A DNA stretch of 64,000 nt from the NCBI RefSeq assembly GCF_000735585.1, contig NZ_JNNO01000004.1:1-64000 (forward strand), read 5' to 3'. Position 1 is the stretch's first letter; the number at the start of each line of letters is the position of its first letter. Both the position numbers and the translations under genes were made by a program. Positions 43,880-52,212 of the stretch are shown here, one piece after another. The notes beneath the pieces are model-generated. The model did not search any database and was not told where the DNA came from. It saw nothing but the letters and a program-made list of their open reading frames with translations. The DNA is from Devosia sp. LC5. Lineage in GTDB: Bacteria; Pseudomonadota; Alphaproteobacteria; Rhizobiales; Devosiaceae.

Positions 43880-45718
43880 TCACGCGGGCACGGGCTTGCT
43901 TGTGCTGGCCTTCTGCTTGCCCATCTGACCCTCGCCATCGAGCCGGCTCAAGTCGAAAATGACATTGGTTGGTCGATAGGTCCCGTCCAGCCGTTGCGCC
44001 AGATAGTCCGACGATTGGCGTAAATAGGTGTCGTCATCATCATGCAACGCCTGCACTGCGGCGAGAGAAATATCGGCATGGAGCGGTAGCCAGGTCAGTG
44101 CATCCAGGGCCTGCAGCTTGACGCGCGGATCGTCACTGTCGGCGAGAATTTTCGTCACCTCGCTTGCCCAATGGCGGTCGTCCCCCACGCGCCCCAGCGC
44201 CTCCGCCAGTGGAATGCGCACCTGTGGATCGCTCTCAGCCGCATAGGCCTCGGCCACACCGTCGGGTAGGGGCAGGCCGGCCGCGGCCAGTCCCAACAGT
44301 CCACGCGCCGCCCAGTGCCTTGCGACCGCCGAGCCATGCGTCAGGTCGGCGACAAATCCCGACCCATTTGCGGGATCACGCTCGGCCCCTCGTGCGGCAA
44401 TCTCCATGATCCTGCCGAGCGGGTAGATGGCCTCGTCCTGGCTCGCGGTCCAGGTTTCTGCAGCGCTATGTTCCGGAATGAAGCCGGTATCGCCAATAGC
44501 GAGCATATGCTGGTCGAGTGCCGCGCGGTGTTCATCGGCCAGCACAAGGTGCGAGCGCGAGCCGATCAGGTTGACGGTGGCGTCGGGATCGGCATCGAGG
44601 TCATAAAACTCCTCCGCCGGCTTCTGCCGCCAGAATTGTTCCTGCTTGTCGTCAAGCGTCCCGGAGAGGCGCTCCGTCTCATAATCCTGATAATGCGCAC
44701 CAAGCCATTCGAAGGCGACATATTGGCCGAGCGGACGATAGGGGGTGTAGTTGCGGATATAGCGATAGCGCGCCGAGCGCACCGTACGGCTGAGATCATA
44801 GCGCTCGCCCATGCGATCGCGCCCGCCGAATACATATTGGCGCGGGTCAACCGCGAGGCCCAGCAGGGTATTTCCATGCAACTGCCGCGGCACCTCGACC
44901 CCGGCAATGGTGAGGAAGGTCGGAAAGAGGTCGACCAGCGATGCCGGCGCCTCCACCCGAGCACCGGGCCCATGCTGGGTGAGATGCCACCACTTCGGCG
45001 GTACGCGGATCACCAGCGGTACCCTGAGCCCTTCGTCATAGAGATAGCGCTTGGAGCGGGGCAGGGCCGAACCGTGATCGGAAAAGTAGAAGACTACCGT
45101 ATCCTCGGCGAGACCGTCGGCCTCAAGATCTGCCAGATGCCCACCCAGCTCCGCATCCATCTTCGCCATGGCATTGTAGTGCCGCGCCATGCTCTGCCGC
45201 ATCCCCGGCGTATCTGGCAGGTAGGAGGGCAGGGTGACATCTTCGGGCCGCACCGAGCCTTCCTGTTCCTTGAAAGTGCAGGATTCATGCGTCGTCATGC
45301 AGTTGAAGACGGCAAGGAAAGGCTGGCCGTCGGCCCGGTTGCGCCAGTGCGCCGTGCGGCTCGATTCATCCCAGATCTCGTCGGGGTCGACATCGCAATT
45401 GTAGTGCGTCTTGGCATTGTTGGTGCAGTAATATCCGGCCTTCCGCATCTCGGCGGGATAGGTGAGAAAGCCTTCGGGCAGATGCGCCAGCGCCTGCATA
45501 TGCTGGGCGCGCGGACAACTTTCAGCATGCCGCCCGGTCAGAATGGCGAAGCGCGATGGCGCGCAGACCGGCGAGGTACAATTGGCTGTTTCATAAAGCA
45601 TGCCCTCCGAGGCAAGGCGATCGAGATGCGGCGTCCGCGCCACGGGATCACCATAGGCACCAATCTTGGGTGGGCAGTCCTCGCTGACGATGCACAATAT
45701 GTTGGGCCGTTTGGTCAT
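43880..45718 (-). CDS. Sulfatase 1 with C-terminal HEAT-like repeats
   Basis: A 612-residue type I sulfatase that removes sulfate from an ester or sulfamate. The metal-binding start RPNILCIVSEDC and the formylglycine site Cys52 in CAPSR (CAPSRFAILTGR) are intact. Alkaline-phosphatase-like core to about 480, then helical HEAT-type repeats (VRIPLAEALGRVGDDRHWASEV). No signal peptide, so it acts in the cytoplasm. The ATG at 45718 has GGAGA in front. A weaker copy of the island promoter motif lies divergently upstream. Substrate unknown; core resembles the heparan N-sulfatase-like group. Confidence 0.88.
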   Translation of the reverse strand: MTKRPNILCIVSEDCPPKIGAYGDPVARTPHLDRLASEGMLYETANCTSPVCAPSRFAILTGRHAESCPRAQHMQALAHLPEGFLTYPAEMRKAGYYCTNNAKTHYNCDVDPDEIWDESSRTAHWRNRADGQPFLAVFNCMTTHESCTFKEQEGSVRPEDVTLPSYLPDTPGMRQSMARHYNAMAKMDAELGGHLADLEADGLAEDTVVFYFSDHGSALPRSKRYLYDEGLRVPLVIRVPPKWWHLTQHGPGARVEAPASLVDLFPTFLTIAGVEVPRQLHGNTLLGLAVDPRQYVFGGRDRMGERYDLSRTVRSARYRYIRNYTPYRPLGQYVAFEWLGAHYQDYETERLSGTLDDKQEQFWRQKPAEEFYDLDADPDATVNLIGSRSHLVLADEHRAALDQHMLAIGDTGFIPEHSAAETWTASQDEAIYPLGRIMEIAARGAERDPANGSGFVADLTHGSAVARHWAARGLLGLAAAGLPLPDGVAEAYAAESDPQVRIPLAEALGRVGDDRHWASEVTKILADSDDPRVKLQALDALTWLPLHADISLAAVQALHDDDDTYLRQSSDYLAQRLDGTYRPTNVIFDLSRLDGEGQMGKQKASTSKPVPA

Positions 45719-45788
45719 CTCGCGTCTCCACGGTTTTCCAAGCGGTACCATTGGGCTGCGAAGGCGAGGACTGCTTAAAGTCGCCACA

Positions 45789-45795
45789 GCGATAA
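45789..45795 (-). promoter_or_regulatory. Degenerate island motif facing sulfatase 1
   Basis: TTATCGC on the minus strand starting at 45795, followed after 12 bases by AAGCAGT (compare TTGCATT) and then CCTCG, where sites 1 and 2 have TCTCG. The distance to the sulfatase 1 start is 77 bases. Spacing is right but the second box is poor, so a weaker binding site is possible. Confidence 0.35.
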
Positions 45796-45838
45796 GCTGT
45801 CTGCATCGGTCACCGGCCGCGCCGGCGATCAGCCGCGC

Positions 45839-45888
45839 TTATCGCCTTCGCAGGTCTTTGCATTTCTCGGTAATCGCTGCCAATGCTA
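45839..45888 (+). promoter_or_regulatory. Island promoter motif, site 2 (before second binding-protein gene)
   Basis: TTATCGC (45839-45845), 12 bases, TTGCATT (45858-45864), 8 bases, ATCG (45873-45876), 7 bases, TGCTA (45884-45888). The last stretch extends into TGCTAGG, as in site 1. It lies in the 245-base gap between the divergent sulfatase 1 and second binding-protein genes. Confidence 0.75.
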
Positions 45889-45963
45889 GGCAGGGGTAGG
45901 CGAAGAGCCGGAACGGCCCGCTGAGGAGTGCTGCCCTTCGGGGCAGTAGTGGAGGACCCAGTC

Positions 45964-47472
45964 ATGAAGACCATTCTGCTCGCGGCAGCTGTCGCGGCAT
46001 TAAGCTCTGTTGCCGTTATGCCCGCCGCCATGGCGCAAGTGGCCAATGACGAGAACACGCTCGCCATCGCCGCCATTCTCGACAACAACAGTTTCGACCG
46101 CGCCCAGCTGATGATCGCAAACCAGATGCAGTTCTGGCAGCCGGTGCTCGACACCCTGCTGGTCGCCAGGCCGGATGGCACGATTGAGCCAAACCTTGCC
46201 ACCGAGTGGTCTTACAACGCTGACAACAGCGTGCTGACGCTGAAACTGCGCGAAGGCATCTCCTTCACCGATGGCACCCCCTTCGATGGCGCTGCGGTGA
46301 AGGCCAATCTCGAATACCTCAAGAACGGCGCCGGCCAGAACAGCTTTATGGCTGCCCTCATCTCCGAGGTGGAAGTCCTTTCTCCCACCGAAGTGGCACT
46401 GCATCTCAGCGAGCCCGATCCGGCACTGATTGACAATCTCACCGTCGTCGGTGGTGCCATGGCCTCTCCGGCGACCCTGGGCGTCGAGGCTTTCGCCAAC
46501 AATCCCATCGGCTCGGGCCCCTATGTCTTCGACGCCCAGAATTCCGTGCTTGGCCGGCAATATGTCTACAACCGCAATGCCGGCTACTGGAACGCCCAGG
46601 CCTATCCCTATGACCGCATCACCATCACCCCGATCAACGACCAGGTCGCCCGTCTGAACGCACTGAAATCGGGCCAGGTTGACGCCGGTCTCGGCGAAGC
46701 CCGCACCGTGGCCGATGCTGAAGCCAATGGCCTCGTGGTCCACAAGAGCGACGTCAACTGGCTCGGCTTCATCATCGCCGACCGCGAGGGCAAGATTGCC
46801 CCGGCCCTCGCCGACATGCGTGTCCGCAAGGCCCTCAACATGGCCTTCGACAAGGCCTCGATCCTCAAATTCGTCGAGCTCGGCCACGGCCGTCTCAGTG
46901 ACCAGATCTTCCCAACTGTCAGCGAGGCCTATCTGCCCGAACTCGACGAGGTCTATGCCTATGACCCCGCTGCCGCCAAGGCGCTCCTCGCCGAAGCCGG
47001 CTTTGCCGGGGGCTTCAGCCTGAAGCTGCCGGACATCGCCAATTTCGCCAATTTCAATCCGATCGTCGAACAGCAGCTCAATGCCATCGGCGTCACCATA
47101 GAGTGGGAAAAGATCGCCCCCAACGCCACCATTCCCGAACTGCGCTCGGGCAAGTTCCCCGCCTATGTCTTCCAGTTCGGCTACCAGGGCTCCTGGGCCG
47201 AATACCGCAAGTTCGGTTATCCCGATTCGCCCTGGAACACCGCCAGGGTCGCCGATCCCGCTTTCCTCGAAATGCTCGACAAAACCCAGTATGCCACTGG
47301 CAGCGAGCAGATCGCAGGCTATCAGGATCTCAACCGCTACATGGTCGAAAACGCCTTCTTCGCCCCCTGGTACCGGCGCGACACGATCTATCTGACTACC
47401 CCTGAGACCAAAGTGGAAATGCGCGGCACCAACGCCGTCCCCCATATCCGCGACTTCGCGAAGGCCGGCTAG
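45964..47472 (+). CDS. ABC importer substrate-binding protein, family 5 (second paralogue)
   Basis: A 502-residue periplasmic binding protein, same length as the first paralogue and gaplessly alignable to it (shared GYQG..WNT and DFAKAG/NYSKAE ends). Signal peptide of about 25 residues (AMA-Q). GGAGG lies 8 bases before the ATG at 45964. Differences cluster in stretches expected to line the ligand pocket, such as PDIANFANFNP versus PETTNYAAFNP, so the two may capture different members of one substrate class. Nearest permease genes begin 1.2 kb downstream on the same strand beyond lysR. Confidence 0.88.
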   Translation: MKTILLAAAVAALSSVAVMPAAMAQVANDENTLAIAAILDNNSFDRAQLMIANQMQFWQPVLDTLLVARPDGTIEPNLATEWSYNADNSVLTLKLREGISFTDGTPFDGAAVKANLEYLKNGAGQNSFMAALISEVEVLSPTEVALHLSEPDPALIDNLTVVGGAMASPATLGVEAFANNPIGSGPYVFDAQNSVLGRQYVYNRNAGYWNAQAYPYDRITITPINDQVARLNALKSGQVDAGLGEARTVADAEANGLVVHKSDVNWLGFIIADREGKIAPALADMRVRKALNMAFDKASILKFVELGHGRLSDQIFPTVSEAYLPELDEVYAYDPAAAKALLAEAGFAGGFSLKLPDIANFANFNPIVEQQLNAIGVTIEWEKIAPNATIPELRSGKFPAYVFQFGYQGSWAEYRKFGYPDSPWNTARVADPAFLEMLDKTQYATGSEQIAGYQDLNRYMVENAFFAPWYRRDTIYLTTPETKVEMRGTNAVPHIRDFAKAG

Positions 47473-47494
47473 TCCTCCCAGATGGTCCCTCGCG

Positions 47495-47522
47495 GTTCGG
47501 GCAGCCTCAGGGCTGCCCGAAC
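47495..47522. terminator. Hairpin between the second binding-protein gene and lysR
   Basis: GTTCGGGCAGCC and GGCTGCCCGAAC are perfect 12-base arms around the loop TCAG, which holds the stop codon (minus strand TGA, 47507-47509) of the lysR gene. It can serve as terminator for both convergent genes. No clear T run. Confidence 0.7.
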
Positions 47523-48496
47523 TCTCGTTCGCCGGTCGGTGACTTCACACCGCCGGCCCGCGAAAGGTCGAAATCCAGTTCCTCGGTGACGCCGAATTTG
47601 TCTTGGCAAAGTCGGAGGAGTGTCTTCATCGGCGCCCAGTCGCGCATCTCGGTGCGGAAGATCATGCCGATATCCGCCGTGCTTCGGCGCATGGGCAGGG
47701 GGATCGGCACGATCTTGGGCGAATTCACCGCCTGCACCGAGAGGTAGGGCAGCACGCACAGACAATCGCTTTGCTGCAATATCGTCAGCACCGAGAGCAG
47801 GTTCTGGCAGATGAAGCGAACGTCAGGCAGGCCACCGATATATTCGGCCACGGTATGTTCGGTAATCTCCCGATAGGCCGGCAGCTCGGAATAGACGATC
47901 CAGGGATAGGCCCGCAGGCTCGATGGCGGAATGGCGTCGGGGTTCTTGCCCGCCAACAGCGGATGATCTTCCCGCGCCATCACGTAATTGGTCACCTCGG
48001 TCAGCTTCACCCGCGCAAACCGCGGACTGCTGCCCCCATCGTTGAAGACCCCGCCAAAGGCGACGTCCAGCCGCCCTTCACGCAGGTCCTGCAGCGTCTT
48101 GCCATAGGTCAGCGTTGTGAATTCGATGACGATGCGCGGATAAGAACTCTGCAACTCGGCCAGGATGCTCGACAGGATCCCCGAGCGCCAGACCGGCCCC
48201 CCGCCGATCCGCATTATCGTTTTTTCGTCCGTCACCTCGGCGCGCAGTTCGTGTTCGGCAATCTCCCAATAGCGCTCGATGCGATTGGAAACCGACAGCA
48301 CCTTTTCTCCAAACGGCGTCGCCTTCACGCCCCGCGCATGCCGCTCCACCAGTTGCTGTCCGAAGTAGCTTTCGAGCTGGGCAAGCGAACGCGACAATGC
48401 TGGTTGCGTCACGTTCAGCTTCTCCGAGGCGCGGCGCAGGCTGCCCTCTTCGAGAATGGTGCGCAGGCGAAAAAGGTGCGTGATCTGGTCCAGCAT
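47507..48496 (-). CDS. LysR-family transcriptional regulator of the sulfatase island
   Basis: A 329-residue regulator. Winged helix-turn-helix at the N-terminus (EEGSLRRASEKLNVTQPALSRSLAQLE), then a two-lobed effector-binding domain (IGGGPVWRSGILSSILAELQ onward). It sits between the two transport parts of the island, divergent from the permease operon, and the island promoter motif begins 18 bases upstream of its start codon. In Pseudomonas, LysR-type proteins (CysB, SftR) govern sulfate-ester use, which supports a similar role here by analogy. Start ATG at 48496. Confidence 0.88.
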   Translation of the reverse strand: MLDQITHLFRLRTILEEGSLRRASEKLNVTQPALSRSLAQLESYFGQQLVERHARGVKATPFGEKVLSVSNRIERYWEIAEHELRAEVTDEKTIMRIGGGPVWRSGILSSILAELQSSYPRIVIEFTTLTYGKTLQDLREGRLDVAFGGVFNDGGSSPRFARVKLTEVTNYVMAREDHPLLAGKNPDAIPPSSLRAYPWIVYSELPAYREITEHTVAEYIGGLPDVRFICQNLLSVLTILQQSDCLCVLPYLSVQAVNSPKIVPIPLPMRRSTADIGMIFRTEMRDWAPMKTLLRLCQDKFGVTEELDFDLSRAGGVKSPTGEREFGQP

Positions 48497-48513
48497 CGAG
48501 GTATCAGCCTTAT

Positions 48514-48563
48514 TTATCGCTCAAGGAGTTTTTTGCATTATCTGCGCATCGGTTCAACTGCTA
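48514..48563 (+). promoter_or_regulatory. Island promoter motif, site 3 (lysR / permease operon)
   Basis: TTATCGC (48514-48520), 12 bases, TTGCATT (48533-48539), 8 bases, ATCG (48548-48551), 7 bases, TGCTA (48559-48563). It lies between the divergent lysR and permease genes, the usual place for a LysR regulator to bind its own promoter and its target. Confidence 0.75.
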
Positions 48564-48620
48564 TCACAAGATCAACGAGCGCCCGAAGCCACAAATGGCG
48601 GGGTATTGTGGAGGAAAATC

Positions 48621-48704
48621 ATGATCACTTTCGGCCCGGGCGCCGCTGGGGACGGACGTCCCTTCGCGCCGGAAAGTGCGGGGAAGGACCTTCCCCATGC
48701 TTAG
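48621..48704 (+). CDS. Possible 27-residue leader peptide before the permease gene
   Basis: A short frame with an excellent ribosome site (GGAGG 6 bases before the ATG at 48621). Its stop overlaps the permease start by 8 bases, an arrangement that would couple translation. The peptide is rich in Gly, Pro and Ala with no membrane character. It could be a real leader, or chance coding in a GC-rich leader; it has no relatives that I recognise. Confidence 0.35.
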   Translation: MITFGPGAAGDGRPFAPESAGKDLPHA

Positions 48705-49635
48705 CTATGTGTCCAAGAGACTGCTTTCGAGCCTGGTTTTGCTAGCCCTGGTCACGACGCTGACCTTCGCCATGGTCTTTGGCGGCGCCGATAATGTCGC
48801 CCAGAACATTCTGGGCGAAAACGCCACCGATCAGCAGATTGCCGATCTCGAAACCAGGCTCGGCATCGACCGCCCGCTCTACGAGCAATATGGCACCTGG
48901 GTTGCCAAGGCCGTGCGTGGCGATCTGGGCGTGTCCTGGACCATGGGCGAGAGCGTCTCCAAGATTCTCTCGGGCCGGCTGCCTGTAACCCTGTCCATGG
49001 TCGTGCTTGCCATCTGCATCATCGGCATCGTCTCGGCCCTTCTGGGCATCGCCGCCGCCGTGCGTGGCGGCTGGGCCGATCGCGTCATCCAACTCATCAG
49101 CGTCGTGGGCTTCTCGCTCCCCAATTTCTGGCTGGGCCTTATCCTTGTGGTCGTCTTCGCGCTCAATCTGCGCTGGCTTCCCGCCACCGGCTACACGGAC
49201 TTCCTCAACTCGCCAACCGGCTGGCTTGCCTCGCTCGCCCTGCCGGTCGGCGCTCTGGTCCTGTCCGGTATTGCCTCTGCTTCCCAGCAGGTGCGCGGCG
49301 CCATGATCGACGCGCTGCGCCAGGACTATGTCCGCACCCTGCGCGCCGGCGGCATCAAGCCGTCTTCGGTCTTGTTCCGCCACGCTCTGCGCAATGCCAT
49401 GCCGGCGGCGTTGACCGTGCTGTCGCTGCAGTTCATCGGCCTGCTGGGCGGTGCTGCCATCATCGAACGCGTCTTCGCTATTCCCGGCCTGGGCTCGATC
49501 ACCGTGCAGGCAGCCCTTTCGGGCGACATTCCTGTGCTCATGGGCGTCGTGGTCACCATGATTATTCTCGTCGTCATCGTGAATATCGCCATCGACCTGG
49601 CCAACGCCTGGGTCAACCCGAAGGTGCGCCTCTGA
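48697..49635 (+). CDS. ABC importer permease, DppB type
   Basis: A 312-residue inner-membrane permease with six spans. It has the DppB-type N-terminus (FAMVFGGADNVAQNIL, LGIDRPLYEQYGTWV), the coupling EAA loop near DALRQDYVRTLRAGGIKPSSV and the C-terminal ERVFAIPGLGSITVQAALSGDIPVLMG region, quoted in part. It overlaps the next gene in TGATG. With the fused permease-ATPase and the DppF-type ATPase it forms the complete importer. Confidence 0.9.
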   Translation: MLSYVSKRLLSSLVLLALVTTLTFAMVFGGADNVAQNILGENATDQQIADLETRLGIDRPLYEQYGTWVAKAVRGDLGVSWTMGESVSKILSGRLPVTLSMVVLAICIIGIVSALLGIAAAVRGGWADRVIQLISVVGFSLPNFWLGLILVVVFALNLRWLPATGYTDFLNSPTGWLASLALPVGALVLSGIASASQQVRGAMIDALRQDYVRTLRAGGIKPSSVLFRHALRNAMPAALTVLSLQFIGLLGGAAIIERVFAIPGLGSITVQAALSGDIPVLMGVVVTMIILVVIVNIAIDLANAWVNPKVRL

Positions 49636-51398
49636 TGTCCCCTGCAAGTTCCGCTCCGGCGCCGGTCAGCGCCCCAGGCCGCGTAAGCATCGTTCGCTCG
49701 GTGCTGACCAATCCGCTCGGGCTCATCGCCGCCATTCTGCTTCTGCTCGTCATCGTCGCTACGGTCTTCGCGCCGCTGATTGCCCCCTTTGCCGCCGGTG
49801 ACCTGCAGATATTCAAGATCAATGCCCCGCCGGGCGACGGTTACCTGCTTGGTGGCGACGGGTCCGGCCGCGATATCTTCAGCCGCCTGGTCTATGGCGC
49901 CCAGAATACGTTGATCGGGGCCCTGATCGCTCTCAGCGTTGCCGCAATCATCGGTGTCACGGCAGGTCTGTTCGCCGGCTATTTCGGTGGCCGCCGCGAG
50001 GTGGTGATGAGCTGGATCGCCGATGGCCTCATGGCCCTGCCGGCCCTCATCGTGCTGCTGGCCTTCTACCAGTCGCTGGGCTCGTCCATTCACGTGTCCA
50101 TGGTCATCTTCGGCGTCATGCTGTCGCCTGGCTTCTACCGGCTCACACGCAATCTCGTGAACGGGGTCAAGCACGAACTCTATGTCGATGCGGCACGCGT
50201 CTCGGGCCTGTCGGATATGCGCATCATCGCCCGGCACATTCTGCTGGTCATCCGCGCCCCGGTCATCATCCAGACCTCCATCGTGGCCGGCATTTCCATC
50301 GTCATCCAGGCCGGTCTCGAATTCCTGGGCCTGGGCGATCCGTCCATTCCCACCTGGGGCGGCATGCTGCAGGATGCTTTCGCGAACATGTTCGTCGTGC
50401 CCACTGCCATCCTCTGGCCTGGCCTGGCCATCTCGGTAACGGTGGCGTCCTTCGTGCTGCTCGCCAACGCCATCCGCGATCGCCTGCAACAGGGCAATCG
50501 GGTGGCTGCGGCGCCCGCGCTTCCTGCTGCAGTTCCTCAGTCAGTGGGCGCGGCGCCTACCGATGCCGGCGTGCTGCTCGATGTCCGGGACCTCGTCGTC
50601 GGCTATCCGGCCAAGTCCGGATGGACCGAAGTCGTCAACGGCGTATCCCTGCAGCTCCGCCGCGGCGAAGTCCTCGGCCTTGTCGGCGAAAGTGGCTCGG
50701 GCAAGACCCAGACGGCTTTTGCCATTCTTGGTCTCCTTTCCACCGGCGGCCGCATCCTCTCGGGCTGCATCTGGTTTGATGGTCGCGACATTGCCAATCT
50801 GCCCGAAAGCGAAATGCAGAAGCTGCGAGGCAAGCGCATTGCCTATGTCCCGCAGGAGCCGATGAGCAATCTCGATCCGGCGTTCCGCATCGGCTATCAG
50901 CTCACCGAGCCCATGGTCACCGTGCTGGGCATCTCGCGGGCCGAGGCCAAGGCCCGCGCGCTGAAACTGCTCGCCCGCGTCGGCATGCCCGACCCCAATC
51001 GGACCTTCAATTCCTATCCGCACCAGGTTTCGGGCGGCATGGCGCAGCGCGTCCTCATCGCCCGGGCCATTTCCTGTAGCCCCGACCTTCTGATTGCCGA
51101 CGAGCCCACCACGGCGCTTGACGTCACCGTGCAGGCCGAAGTGCTCGAACTGATGCGCGATCTCCAGGCCGAGATGAACATGTCCGTGGTGCTTGTCACC
51201 CACAACTTTGGTGTCGTTGCGGACCTCTGCCACCGGGTCTCGGTGATGAAGGATGGTCGCGTGGTCGAGACCAGCGCGGTGAAGACCCTCTTCGCCGATC
51301 CTCAGCATGACTACACCAAGATGCTGCTGGCTGCCGTGCTCGATGATGTGACGCCGCGTGTCTATAAGCCCCTGCAAGCCAAGGAGGTTTCGGCATGA
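49635..51398 (+). CDS. Fused ABC permease (DppC type) and ATPase (DppD type)
   Basis: A 587-residue fusion. Residues about 20-290 are the DppC-like permease (GGDGSGRDIFSRLVYGAQNTL, the EAA loop DAARVSGLSDMRIIARHIL, and LEFLGLGDPSIPTWGGML). After a proline/alanine-rich linker (about 292-310), residues 312-587 are an oligopeptide-type ATPase with Walker A GESGSGKTQ (about 350), the signature VSGGMAQRV and Walker B LLIADEPTTALD. Separate genes are usual for these parts, so the fusion fixes their stoichiometry. ATGA overlap with the next gene. Confidence 0.9.
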   Translation: MSPASSAPAPVSAPGRVSIVRSVLTNPLGLIAAILLLLVIVATVFAPLIAPFAAGDLQIFKINAPPGDGYLLGGDGSGRDIFSRLVYGAQNTLIGALIALSVAAIIGVTAGLFAGYFGGRREVVMSWIADGLMALPALIVLLAFYQSLGSSIHVSMVIFGVMLSPGFYRLTRNLVNGVKHELYVDAARVSGLSDMRIIARHILLVIRAPVIIQTSIVAGISIVIQAGLEFLGLGDPSIPTWGGMLQDAFANMFVVPTAILWPGLAISVTVASFVLLANAIRDRLQQGNRVAAAPALPAAVPQSVGAAPTDAGVLLDVRDLVVGYPAKSGWTEVVNGVSLQLRRGEVLGLVGESGSGKTQTAFAILGLLSTGGRILSGCIWFDGRDIANLPESEMQKLRGKRIAYVPQEPMSNLDPAFRIGYQLTEPMVTVLGISRAEAKARALKLLARVGMPDPNRTFNSYPHQVSGGMAQRVLIARAISCSPDLLIADEPTTALDVTVQAEVLELMRDLQAEMNMSVVLVTHNFGVVADLCHRVSVMKDGRVVETSAVKTLFADPQHDYTKMLLAAVLDDVTPRVYKPLQAKEVSA

Positions 51399-52207
51399 GC
51401 GACGTGATTGTCGAGTGCATCGACGTGAACACCCATTTTGGTGTCCATCACGTCCTCAAGAATATTAATCTTACCGTCCGTCCGGGCGAAACCGTCGGCC
51501 TCGTGGGCGAAAGCGGATCGGGCAAGACCACGTTGGGCCGCGCCATTCTCGGCATTGGTCCGGTCAGTTCCGGCCGCATTCTCTTTGAGGGTCAGGATAT
51601 TGCTGGCATTGCCCCGCGCGATCGCAAGGGCAACGCGGCCTCCATTCAGGCCGTGTTCCAGGATCCATACACCTCTCTCAATCCCTCGATGACCATCGAG
51701 GACATTCTGGTCGAGCCAATCGCCGCCCGCGGCCAGGCCTCCAAGGTCGATGCCACGGCACAGGTTCGCAAACTGCTCGACCAGGTGGCCCTGCCGAGCG
51801 ATGCCGCTTACCGCTATCCCCGCGAGTTCTCCGGCGGCCAGCGCCAGCGCGTCGCGATCGCGCGTGCCCTGGCCCTTTCACCGCACCTTATCGTTTGCGA
51901 CGAGCCGGTGTCCGCGCTCGACCTATCGACCCAGGCCCGCGTGCTCGAACTCTTCGTCGAGATCCAGGAGCGCACCGGCGTGGCCTATCTGTTCGTCAGC
52001 CACGATCTTTCGGTCGTCCGGCATATCTCGCATCGCGTCGCGGTCATGCGCGGTGGCGAGATCGTCGAGTTCGGCGAATGCGACCAGGTTACCGCCAATC
52101 CGCAGCACGACTACACCAAGCGCCTGCTGCTGGCCGCTCCGGTGGCCGATCCCGTCCGGCAGGCCGACCGCCGCGCCGCCCTCCGCGCCCTTGCCGTTGG
52201 AGCTTGA
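51395..52207 (+). CDS. ABC importer ATPase, DppF type
   Basis: A 270-residue ATPase. Walker A GESGSGKTTLGRAILG (about 38), Q-loop QAVFQDPYTSLNPSMT, signature FSGGQRQRVAIARA, Walker B LIVCDEPVSALD and the H-loop VSHDLSVV. It should pair with the ATPase half of the preceding fusion. The C-terminal oligopeptide-family extension seen in many DppF proteins is short. Six bases separate it from the second sulfatase gene, so the operon continues. Confidence 0.92.
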   Translation: MSDVIVECIDVNTHFGVHHVLKNINLTVRPGETVGLVGESGSGKTTLGRAILGIGPVSSGRILFEGQDIAGIAPRDRKGNAASIQAVFQDPYTSLNPSMTIEDILVEPIAARGQASKVDATAQVRKLLDQVALPSDAAYRYPREFSGGQRQRVAIARALALSPHLIVCDEPVSALDLSTQARVLELFVEIQERTGVAYLFVSHDLSVVRHISHRVAVMRGGEIVEFGECDQVTANPQHDYTKRLLLAAPVADPVRQADRRAALRALAVGA

Positions 52208-52212
52208 TTGCC

